A stretch of 64,000 bases of DNA from Salinibacillus xinjiangensis (GTDB lineage Bacteria; Bacillota; Bacilli; Bacillales; Alkalibacillaceae), in assembly GCF_009649735.1 (NCBI RefSeq), contig NZ_WJNH01000002.1, positions 470,764 to 534,763 of the forward strand. The letters are read 5' to 3'. The translations under genes were made by a program, and so were the position numbers. Every line of letters starts with the position of its first letter. The stretch's first letter is position 1. The notes below the pieces were generated by a model. It saw only the letters and a list, made by a program, of their open reading frames with translations. It ran no database searches and was not told the DNA's origin. Below, one piece after another: positions 7,125 to 14,303 of this stretch.

Positions 7125-8810
7125 TTATTCTTTTTTCGTGACTTTTGGAACACGAACATCTTCAACCATTTGTGAAATTTCCTCTGGTGGTGCTTGGGTA
7201 CTTCTCGAAATGATAAACGAAATGACAAAGTTAAGGATGGCCCCGACAACACCAATGCCTTGTGCATTAATGCCTAAGAAGCTCTCAATAATTTGTGATT
7301 CCGTACCAAATATCTCAACTGAACGCATGAGTAGAATCATAGAAACTGTAAAAATCAATCCTACGAGAATCCCCCAGGTTGCCCCTTCACGATTCATTCG
7401 TTTATCAAAAATACCGAGAAGAATCGCTGGGAACAAGCTAGCTGCAGCAATACCGAATGCAAAGGCTACCACCTCTCCAACAAAGCCAGGTGGATGGATT
7501 CCGAAATACCCCGCTACCAGCACAGCAAGGAAAATCATAATACGACCCACTTTAAGTCGTTGTTGTTCATTGGCGCCTGGTTTAAATATTCGATAATATA
7601 AATCGTGGGAAACCGCACTCGACATGGCAAGTAGCAAGCCTGACGCTGTCGATAAGGCTGCAGCCAACCCACCAGCTGCCACCAGCGCAATGATAAATGG
7701 GGAAAGCTGAGCTACCTCTGGCGTCGATAACACAATGATGTCTGGGTCGATGGTAACTTCATTCTGTGGTGATGTATCCTCAGCAAAGTTCAAAATACCA
7801 TCGCCGTTTTTATCATCTAAGCCTAACAGCCCTGTTTCTTCCCATTTTTCAACCCAACTGATTTCCCGAACCTGTTCAATCGGTTGGTCATTAAAGGTAT
7901 TGATCAGATTGTATTTGGCGAACACACCGATAGCAGGTGCAACGGTATAGAGTAATGCAATAAAGATTAATGCCCAGCCAGCTGACCAACGAGCTGAACG
8001 AACATCTTTTACCGTATAAAAACGAACAATAACGTGTGGAAGCCCAGCAGTACCTAGCATTAAGGCAAGTGTTACAGCAAATACATTCAGACCAGACATA
8101 TTTTGAAACGGTGCTAAATATTCGGTCATGCCGAGATCAACTTGCAGCTGACTCAGTCGTTGAGCAATATCGGAGAAAGTAAGTCCTGCTTGAGGAATTG
8201 GTATACCGGTTAATTTTAAGGATATAGCGGCTGCAGGAATGATGATGGCAATAATTAATACAAAGTACTGTATAACTTGGGTCCAGGTAATCCCCTTCAT
8301 TCCACCTAAAACAGCGAAGAAAGCTACAATGGCCATCCCAATAACAACACCCATTGTGATATCTACCTGTAAGTAGCGACTGAAGACAATACCGACCCCG
8401 CGCATTTGTCCAGCAACATAGGTTAGGGAAATAAAAATAGTCGCAATGGCTGCTACTGCTCTCGTTCCATTTGAATAATAACGATCCCCAATAAAATCCG
8501 GTACCGTATAGCGACCAAATTTACGCAAATATGGGGCTAGTAATAACGCCAGAAGTACATATCCACCAGTCCATCCCATTAAATAAATCGTTCCATCATA
8601 ACCTAAAAAGGAAATGAGACCGGCCATCGAAATAAACGATGCAGCTGACATCCAGTCTGCTGCGATTGCCGCACCATTGGCAACAGCGGGAATTTCTTTT
8701 CCAGCTACGAAGAAATTACTCGTGTCTTTTACCTTAGCCCACCAACCGATATAAATGTAAATACCAAACGTAATGACAACGAGGGTAAGAGTAATCGCTT
8801 CTACTGTCAT
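7125..8810 (-). CDS. Sodium:solute symporter, acetate/carboxylate type (DUF4212-associated)
   Basis: A 561-residue transporter of the SSS family with about 13 membrane segments. The N-terminus (TVEAITLTLVVITFGIYIYI), the conserved GAAIAADWMSAASFISMAG segment and PDFIGDRYY are typical of acetate/cation symporters (ActP, YjcG-like). An acidic insert around residues 310-370 (DDKNGDGILNFAEDTSP) has an EF-hand-like DKNGDGILNFAED pattern and lies between membrane segments; it is also known from the VC_2705 branch of the family. Its start overlaps the stop of the small DUF4212 gene by four bases, the usual two-gene layout. Substrate probably acetate or another small monocarboxylate. Confidence 0.88.
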   Translation of the reverse strand: MTVEAITLTLVVITFGIYIYIGWWAKVKDTSNFFVAGKEIPAVANGAAIAADWMSAASFISMAGLISFLGYDGTIYLMGWTGGYVLLALLLAPYLRKFGRYTVPDFIGDRYYSNGTRAVAAIATIFISLTYVAGQMRGVGIVFSRYLQVDITMGVVIGMAIVAFFAVLGGMKGITWTQVIQYFVLIIAIIIPAAAISLKLTGIPIPQAGLTFSDIAQRLSQLQVDLGMTEYLAPFQNMSGLNVFAVTLALMLGTAGLPHVIVRFYTVKDVRSARWSAGWALIFIALLYTVAPAIGVFAKYNLINTFNDQPIEQVREISWVEKWEETGLLGLDDKNGDGILNFAEDTSPQNEVTIDPDIIVLSTPEVAQLSPFIIALVAAGGLAAALSTASGLLLAMSSAVSHDLYYRIFKPGANEQQRLKVGRIMIFLAVLVAGYFGIHPPGFVGEVVAFAFGIAAASLFPAILLGIFDKRMNREGATWGILVGLIFTVSMILLMRSVEIFGTESQIIESFLGINAQGIGVVGAILNFVISFIISRSTQAPPEEISQMVEDVRVPKVTKKE

Positions 8811-9118
8811 GACTCATCCCCCTTTGAATCCTTTTCTTCTGTTAATATGACTTCTTCTACACCAAATTCTCGATCAAGTCGATCCATTTTGATAGCATAA
8901 GTAAAAATGAGGAAAATGAACACAATGATCGAACCTTGCTGGGCAAACCAGAATGACAAAGGTACTTCAAAGAACATAATATTACTGAACGGCTTGGCTA
9001 AAATGATTCCAGCAAGCAATGATACGGAAGCCCAAATGATAAGTAACGTGACAATCAAACGAATATTTCTTTTCCAATATTCTCGTTGCTTTTCACTTAA
9101 TTGTTCATTACTCAACAT
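8807..9118 (-). CDS. DUF4212 small subunit of the sodium:solute symporter
   Basis: A 103-residue protein with two membrane segments (LIVTLLIIWASVSLLAGIIL and a second one around FWFAQQGSIIVFIFLIFTYA) and short charged ends. This is the DUF4212 partner found directly before VC_2705-type symporters; it ends with ATGA shared with the symporter start. The ATG at 9118 is chosen because AAGGAGGG lies just before it; an in-frame ATG 18 bp upstream would precede the ribosome binding site. Confidence 0.85.
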   Translation of the reverse strand: MLSNEQLSEKQREYWKRNIRLIVTLLIIWASVSLLAGIILAKPFSNIMFFEVPLSFWFAQQGSIIVFIFLIFTYAIKMDRLDREFGVEEVILTEEKDSKGDES

Positions 9119-9361
9119 ATATCCCTCCTTATTCAATTTTTCAAATCAACGTACACCCACTTTAGAACTAGTTCATCTCTGTCCACCCCCTTCTTTTTAT
9201 ACGTATTGATGACTCGTTTGGAATATTCAAAAAATTGTAAGGAATTTCAGTAATATTTTGGCATACGTTCAAAATAAAAGTGGAAATTAGGTTAACAATC
9301 TACACATTTTTTCAGTCGCTAGAGTAAGATACTGTAGTCCTTTTAAGGAGGTGCATTTGAC

Positions 9362-9502
9362 ATGAGTGATGGAGGAGGATACAGCTCCGGATTTGCGTTG
9401 TTAGTTGTTTTATTTATCCTCTTGATTATAATCGGCGCTAGTGGCTACGGTGGTGGCTACGGCGGCGGATATGGAGGAGGATATGGTGGTGGGTGGTGGT
9501 AA
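9362..9502 (+). CDS. YjcZ-family sporulation peptide
   Basis: A 46-residue peptide: a short Gly/Ser-rich start (MSDGGGYSSG), one hydrophobic segment (FALLVVLFILLIIIGA) and a tail built of GYGGG repeats ending in WW. This is the architecture of the YjcZ/YtzI-like small spore-associated membrane peptides of Bacillus. AAGGAGGTG precedes the ATG with good spacing, and a strong terminator follows after about 75 bp. Its presence supports an endospore former. It is a single small transcription unit on the plus strand between two minus-strand operons. Confidence 0.85.
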   Translation: MSDGGGYSSGFALLVVLFILLIIIGASGYGGGYGGGYGGGYGGGWW

Positions 9503-9578
9503 GTCGCCATCCGAGGATATCCACTATTGATAGGAAGTTTTTACTAAGGGTATCCTTATAGACCTCCACAAACACGAA

Positions 9579-9605
9579 AAGGGTAGGGAGCTTATCCCTA
9601 CCCTT
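9579..9605. terminator. Bidirectional intrinsic terminator
   Basis: AAGGGTAGGGA / TCCCTACCCTT, an 11-bp perfect stem with a GCTTA loop between the convergent YjcZ-type gene and the sigma operon; AAAA on one side, TTCT on the other. Confidence 0.85.
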
Positions 9606-9614
9606 CTATACATA

Positions 9615-9860
9615 TTATAAGAACAGCAATGCCTGTATAAGACCAATTATGATTGTTGCTGTTAATGGAATGACCTTTAACAGCAGAAAGCCATTCGTTG
9701 TTGTAACCATATTCTCAAGTGGATCCTTGGCTGGTGAACCCAACAACCGTATGAAACGTTCCCACGGACTTGGCTTATCAGGAAAATCAGGAACCTCGAC
9801 ATGATATTCATCTAGTTTTTGCTTTAATAGAGGATCCTTTTCAAAGGGATCTTGATTCAT
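9615..9860 (-). CDS. Small membrane protein in sigma operon, putative anti-sigma partner
   Basis: An 81-residue protein with a charged, proline-containing N-terminal part (PFEKDPLLKQKLDEY, PDFPDKPSPWERF) and one C-terminal membrane segment (LLLKVIPLTATIIIGLIQAL). Its start lies inside the end of the sigma factor gene (20-bp overlap), so expression is coupled. ECF sigma factors are usually followed by a membrane anti-sigma factor, but this protein has no zinc-binding HxxxCxxC motif and is shorter than most, so the role is inferred from position only. Confidence 0.7.
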   Translation of the reverse strand: MNQDPFEKDPLLKQKLDEYHVEVPDFPDKPSPWERFIRLLGSPAKDPLENMVTTTNGFLLLKVIPLTATIIIGLIQALLFL

Positions 9861-10386
9861 AATAGTCTACCCCCAATTCTTCTTTAAGTCGTTTAATGGC
9901 ATGATGTAGTCTAGATTTTACCGTCCCACTCGGAATATTTAATATCTCCCCTATTTCTTCCTGGCTCATATCATGATAATAGAATAAGAGAATAACTGCA
10001 CGATGCTTATCTGGAAGCTTGGTAATGGCGTCCCGAATCGTCATACGATCTTCATGATGATAATCCTCTTTCTCAAGTGGTGCTAAGAATGGAAGAAGCG
10101 AACGCCACTTTTTTCGTCGATTTAATTTGGTGATCATGATGCGGTATGCCATCTGAAAAAGATAGGACTTCAGCTTTCCCTTCTGTGGGTCAAAATCTTG
10201 TTTGTAATTTTGTAATTTCTCAAAGGTATCTTGAACAATATCAATGCTTAACTGCTCATCCCTTGTATAACGATAAATAAAAGTGTATATGGATGGCTTC
10301 ATGAGGAGGTAGACACGGTCAAGTGCCCCCTCCTCCCCTTTCTGAAAGGCGAGCATCCATTCATCCTCACGCTCCATCAATTTCAT
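9841..10386 (-). CDS. ECF-type RNA polymerase sigma factor
   Basis: A 181-residue sigma factor with region 2 (FIYRYTRDEQLSIDIVQDTF) and region 4 (SQEEIGEILNIPSGTVKSRL) separated by a basic linker; no regions 1 or 3, the usual ECF plan. Two ATG codons, at 10386 and 10377, are possible; GGTGGGG lies before both. It overlaps the upstream membrane gene by 20 bp and the downstream putative anti-sigma gene by 20 bp. The regulon cannot be told from the window. Confidence 0.88.
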   Translation of the reverse strand: MKLMEREDEWMLAFQKGEEGALDRVYLLMKPSIYTFIYRYTRDEQLSIDIVQDTFEKLQNYKQDFDPQKGKLKSYLFQMAYRIMITKLNRRKKWRSLLPFLAPLEKEDYHHEDRMTIRDAITKLPDKHRAVILLFYYHDMSQEEIGEILNIPSGTVKSRLHHAIKRLKEELGVDYYESRSL

Positions 10387-10759
10387 CGCCCCACCGTACT
10401 TTAATCGCTTTTAATGTCATGGATAACCGACTTATTAAATAGGCAATCGTAACAATAGTCCATGCCTGTGATTGGTTAGTAAAAAATTGCACATATGGAT
10501 TTTCTACGGTGTGACCATTCGTGACAAAAACATTTAAGACTTGAACGCAGATAATCGTATAAATGGCTAGGATTAAGGTCAGCGTGTCAAATACATTCCA
10601 TCTTAAATAAATCGTCGTTTTCTTGTAATTAATTTTTCCATTTTCCCGAACTACATATTTGCGATCAAGCGGAATGGTAATGGCCATAATCAATATCCCT
10701 ATTACCCCAGCTACAATTAATGAAACAATCCATCCTATACCCACGGTAACATCTCCCAT
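10367..10759 (-). CDS. Three/four-helix membrane protein, first gene of sigma operon
   Basis: A 130-residue protein with hydrophobic segments at about 8-28, 55-75 and 98-115 and a basic loop (LDRKYVVRENGKINYKKT). It overlaps the ECF sigma gene. A GTG codon five codons downstream of the ATG is also well placed behind GGGAG and may be the true start. Not a family I recognise; it may be a sensor or accessory anti-sigma component of the operon. Confidence 0.65.
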   Translation of the reverse strand: MGDVTVGIGWIVSLIVAGVIGILIMAITIPLDRKYVVRENGKINYKKTTIYLRWNVFDTLTLILAIYTIICVQVLNVFVTNGHTVENPYVQFFTNQSQAWTIVTIAYLISRLSMTLKAIKVRWGDEIDGA

Positions 10760-10993
10760 CTGTCTTATTTACTAACTATACAAATGGGAGCATGAAAAGG
10801 TTCAATGGAAACAGAAAAAATTTTGAGAAGACGCTCATTTTGTTAAATAATGTATTTATATATAATACTATGAAGTGATTATACATTTCAATATTATTTG
10901 AAAACTCAATCTAATGATACAATTATTTCATTACATCAGTTGATATTTTTTATATAATAGACTTATATTCTGTAATTAAAAAGGATGTGGACT
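10760..10993. other. AT-rich intergenic region upstream of NERD pseudogene
   Basis: Very AT-rich, with several promoter-like strings on the plus strand; TTGATA near 10940 followed after 18 bp by TATATT is one possible promoter for the pseudogene at 10994. No gene or terminator seen. Confidence 0.4.
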
Positions 10994-11899
10994 ATGCTTT
11001 TTAAACCGCGCACTAAGTCGAATGAATTAGTAATTCAAGAAATATTAAATAAGCGAATGAATTTAATTAGCTAGGACAAGCATCACTATTTCAATCTAAA
11101 AAAGGGCTATGAAGGAGAGCTTATTTTTGATAGCTTAACAGAAAAGCTACAGTGTGAATGCTTAATTTTAAATGATTTGTTACTAGAAGTTAAAAGTACT
11201 ACCTTCCAAATTGATTCCCTTATTATAACACCCTGAAAGATCTGCTTTTACGAAGTGAAAAACTTTGAAGGCGATTATTATTACGAATCTGATAAGTTAT
11301 TCAAGAAACCCAGATTAAAAGTCATTAACCCACTTCACCAATTGAGTAGAAGTGTATCCTTACTACGCCAGTTACTCCTCCACCTCGGATACAAGCTCCA
11401 AATTGAAGCTTCCGTTGTTTTTATTAATCCTGAATTCACCTTATACTAAGCGCCTCTCGACAAGCCAATTATTTTTCCAACTCAAGTTAAACAATACATG
11501 AAAAGTTTAAATGGTGTTACTTCAAAATTAACGGAAAAACACAAAAAATTAGCTAACCAATTATTGCTAGCTCATAATAACACTTTCCCATTCAAACAGA
11601 TACCAGCCTATGAATATGATCAACTTCGTAAAAGGATTTCTTGCTCAAAATGCCATTTGTTTTCAGTATCTGATGAGAAAACAAAATGTGTTTGTCACGA
11701 TTGTGGGTATGAAGAACCGGCTACAAGCGCTGTAATTAGAAGTGTTAAAGAATTTAAGCTGCTATTCCCCAATGAAAAGATTACTACCAAGATCATTCAT
11801 GATTGGTGTCAAGTGGTGCAATCGAAAAAGAGGATTAGAAGAATTTTGACAAGCAACTTTAAGATTGTAGGAGTCCATCAGTGGGCTTACTACGAATAA
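10994..11899 (+). pseudogene. NERD-domain protein with zinc ribbon, broken by three in-frame stops
   Basis: One continuous reading frame of about 301 codons contains a NERD (nuclease-related) domain: LKKGYEGELIFDSL, FQIDSLIIT and FYEVKNFEGDYYYES, then a C-terminal zinc ribbon with CSKC and CHDC. The frame is interrupted by TAG at 11072, TGA at 11234 and TAA at 11447, with no frameshift. Each stop could come from one C-to-T change (CAG, CGA, CAA); a glutamine at the third site fits the usual xLYQAPxDxPI context. AAAGGATG precedes the ATG. The parts from 11255 and 11498 remain open but are unlikely to be expressed as proteins. NERD proteins are of uncertain function, thought to be nucleases or DNA processing factors. 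Confidence 0.85.
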
Positions 11900-11926
11900 A
11901 ATGTAGTGACTATGACTTTTTTTTGA

Positions 11927-12283
11927 GACGTTTCGGTGACTCACTGGATTCTGTTTTGTCCTTCATACAGCTGGTGAAGTACTTTTGCGTGGCTCACCGA
12001 CTCCGTTTTGTCCTTCATACTCCTGATGAAGGACGTTTCGGTGACTCATCGGATCCGTTTTGTCCTTCATACTCCTGATGAAGGACGTTTGCATGGCTCA
12101 CCGACTCCGTTTTGTCCTTCATTCACCTAATGAAGGACGTTTCGGTGGCTCACCGACTCCGTTTTGTCCTTCATACTCCTGATGAAAGACGTTTCGGTGA
12201 CTCACCGACTCCGTTTTGTCCTTCATACTCCTGATGAAGGACGTTTCGGTGACTCCTCGGTTCCGTTTTGTCCTTCATACATC
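11927..12283. repeat. 52-bp tandem repeat array, about 6.8 copies, each with two inverted repeats
   Basis: The ACG of the conserved GACGTTTCGG segment (or its variant) recurs at 11928, 11981, 12033, 12085, 12137, 12189 and 12241, so the period is 53 bp once and then exactly 52 bp. Each unit contains CGGTGA-C-TCACCG (6-bp arms) and GTCCTTCAT-N7-ATGAAGGAC (9-bp arms), so a transcript would fold as a row of hairpins. Units differ by scattered substitutions. 52 is not a multiple of three, and no long frame exists. It lies between the ends of two pseudogenes. Confidence 0.9.
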
Positions 12284-12298
12284 TAGATCCCTTGAAGT

Positions 12299-12640
12299 TT
12301 AATTTTTAATATCAGTCATTGGACCAAAGATTTCAAAGTGAATATCTGTTTCTTTAACTCCTTGGTGATTTAAGCTTTGATATATAGCATGCATAATGCC
12401 TTTTGGACCACAGAAGAAAAAAGCTGCATCGTTTGTACGTAAAATCGATGATAGCCATTCTTCCGTTATATAGCCCTTATGATCATAAACACCTTCATCC
12501 TCAGGCTCAGGGTTTTCATAAACGAAGAATTTATGGACTTGATTGTTTTGTTCGTTGATTTCCTCAGCTTGTTCTTTTAAGGCATGGAATTTTCCAGAAC
12601 GTGCGGCATGAATAAAGTATACCTCACGATAGGCTGAATT
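12299..12640 (-). pseudogene. C-terminal remnant of flavohemoprotein (Hmp)
   Basis: The minus strand encodes about 113 codons that match the NAD-binding end of flavohemoprotein: REVYFIHAARSG, EPEDEGVYDHKGYI, AAFFFCGPKGIM and the ending HFEIFGP followed by a stop at 12299. Upstream in this frame there is a stop near 12660 and no heme-globin or FAD domain, so about two thirds of the gene is missing. Possible trace of the preceding part continues in another frame (MLEGVTAI). Intact Hmp detoxifies nitric oxide; this fragment cannot. Confidence 0.8.
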
Positions 12641-12695
12641 GCTGTAACTCCTTCAAGCATGATGGCAGTTTTTTTGTGTGAAATATAGTATGGTA

Positions 12696-12736
12696 TTAAC
12701 TATTCGGTACTTTCACAGTATAATGATAAACCGAAT
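12696..12736 (+). promoter_or_regulatory. fetAB promoter with inverted repeat around the -10 box
   Basis: TTAACT (12696-12701), 17-bp spacer, TATAAT (12719-12724). The inverted repeat ATTCGGT (12702-12708) and ACCGAAT (12730-12736), 21 bp apart, brackets the -10 box, which suggests a repressor or activator operator. It lies 25 bp before the fetA start. Confidence 0.65.
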
Positions 12737-12760
12737 GTATACATGTAAGGATGTGAAAAT

Positions 12761-13492
12761 ATGCAAAGCCTTGATCATACAGCGGTTCATTTTCGAGATG
12801 TACATTTTTCCGATGATGGTTTACATATTTTAAAAAACATCACGGGGTCTTTCCCTGAAGGTAAAATCACAACATTAGTCGGGCCATCAGGAGCTGGAAA
12901 ATCTACTCTATTTAAATTATGTAATGGCCTAAGGTCCCCCGACTCAGGAGAAATTTTTATTCATGGAAAACGAATTCAAGACTATGAACCCGTAGAACTA
13001 CGTCGTACGGTTGGGATTGCTCTACAAACCGCGACGATGATTGATGGTACCGTTCAAAAAAATCTCGAATTGCCTCTCGAGTTACAAGGAAAAACGCTTG
13101 AAAAGAAAAGAGCGAATGAATTACTACACCTCGTAGGGCTTGGTGAAGAATTTTTAGACCGAGATGCCAAGGATCTTTCCGGAGGGCAAAAGCAAAAGCT
13201 ATCGATTGCTCGCACCCTTGTCAATCAACCACAGGTTCTGTTACTTGATGAAATCACTTCCTCTTTGGACCGGGTTTCTCAACAGGAGGTAGAGGATCTC
13301 ATTAAACGAATAAACCGAAAATATGAAACGACGATGATTTGGATAACCCATAACCTCGAACAGGCCCTGACAATAGGGGATTATACGTGGGTGATGATGG
13401 AAGGGGAAGTTGTTGAAACGGGAACGAGCGACTTGTTGGAGAACCCGAAAAATGAACGTGTGAGAAAATTTGTAAAGGGTGAATTTGAATGA
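12761..13492 (+). CDS. fetA: ABC transporter ATP-binding protein, FetA/YbbL type
   Basis: A 243-residue ABC ATPase with Walker A GPSGAGKST, the Q-loop ALQTATM, signature LSGGQKQK and Walker B VLLLDE, plus the switch histidine in ITHN. It is the only ATPase partner of the adjacent UPF0014 permease, with which it overlaps by four bases (ATGA). In Escherichia coli FetAB exports iron and protects from peroxide; the same role is inferred here. AAGGATG precedes the start. Confidence 0.88.
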   Translation: MQSLDHTAVHFRDVHFSDDGLHILKNITGSFPEGKITTLVGPSGAGKSTLFKLCNGLRSPDSGEIFIHGKRIQDYEPVELRRTVGIALQTATMIDGTVQKNLELPLELQGKTLEKKRANELLHLVGLGEEFLDRDAKDLSGGQKQKLSIARTLVNQPQVLLLDEITSSLDRVSQQEVEDLIKRINRKYETTMIWITHNLEQALTIGDYTWVMMEGEVVETGTSDLLENPKNERVRKFVKGEFE

Positions 13493-14250
13493 GCTATTTC
13501 ACACTAGCAATCACCTTAATATTTGTTGTCATTCCACTCATATTATCAAGAACATTTCGTTTAGGTCTGGAAAAGGATACGATGATTGCGGCTATTCGTT
13601 CGATTATACAACTGCTAGCTGTAGGATACGTACTACAATTTGTATTTGATGCTGAACATATTATTTATATTTTATTGATGATTGCCCTAATGATTGGAGC
13701 TGCTACACATAATGCTCAGCGGAAAGGGGCATCCATTCGAGGGATTATATGGAAATTAATTGCTACCTTTGTGTTTATTGAAGTCTTAACACAGGGAATT
13801 TTGCTTGGCCTAGGGATTACGCCACCAACTGCTCAATATATTATTCCTATAAGTGGTATGGTCATCGGCAATTCGATGGTACTCTCTATTCTTTTCCTTA
13901 ATCGTTTCACAGCTGAAATGAGGAACCGACAGGATGAAACCGAGCTCATTTTGTCACTTGGTGGAACTCCAAAACAAGCCATTCATAAGCAGTTAAAAAC
14001 ATCGATTAAGGCGAGTACTATTCCGACGATTGAAAGTCAAAAAACCATCGGACTTGTTCAACTTCCCGGAATGATGAGTGGACAAATCATTGCTGGTGCT
14101 GACCCTGTTCAAGCCGTTTTGTTCCAGCTATTGATTCTATTTTTATTACTAACCACAGCGGTTGTCACAAGTATTATGCTGGGCTACCTATCCTATCCAA
14201 CTCTATTTAATGACCGAATGCAGTTTTTAGAAGGTCATTTAGAAAAATAG
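13489..14250 (+). CDS. fetB: Iron export permease, FetB/YbbM (UPF0014) family
   Basis: A 253-residue permease with about seven membrane segments. The cytoplasmic LSLGGTPKQA segment, in the usual place for coupling to the ATPase, and ESQKTIGLVQLPGMMSGQI are hallmark UPF0014 motifs. Length is normal for the family. It is co-translated with the ATPase gene (ATGA overlap) and followed by a terminator shared with the convergent peptidase gene. Confidence 0.88.
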   Translation: MSYFTLAITLIFVVIPLILSRTFRLGLEKDTMIAAIRSIIQLLAVGYVLQFVFDAEHIIYILLMIALMIGAATHNAQRKGASIRGIIWKLIATFVFIEVLTQGILLGLGITPPTAQYIIPISGMVIGNSMVLSILFLNRFTAEMRNRQDETELILSLGGTPKQAIHKQLKTSIKASTIPTIESQKTIGLVQLPGMMSGQIIAGADPVQAVLFQLLILFLLLTTAVVTSIMLGYLSYPTLFNDRMQFLEGHLEK

Positions 14251-14260
14251 ATATGAAAAA

Positions 14261-14294
14261 AAAGTGATAAGTCTTAGTCATGACTTATCACTTT
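14261..14294. terminator. Bidirectional terminator between fetB and S9 peptidase
   Basis: AAAGTGATAAGTC / GACTTATCACTTT, a 13-bp perfect stem with an 8-nt loop, flanked by A-runs on one side and TT on the other. Confidence 0.88.
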
Positions 14295-14303
14295 TCATTA
14301 GCT

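Noticed and set aside
11255..11899. Two separate small genes in the NERD region
   Set aside because: Both open segments lie in one frame with the upstream NERD part and have no proper start signals, so they are fragments of one pseudogene.
10994..11899. Programmed readthrough or recoded stops in the NERD gene
   Set aside because: Three different stop codons without special context, and all look like C-to-T changes; a pseudogene is simpler.
11881..12078. Small plus-strand reading frame across the 52-bp repeats
   Set aside because: The frame exists only because of repeat sequence; 52 bp shifts the frame each unit and there is no ribosome site.
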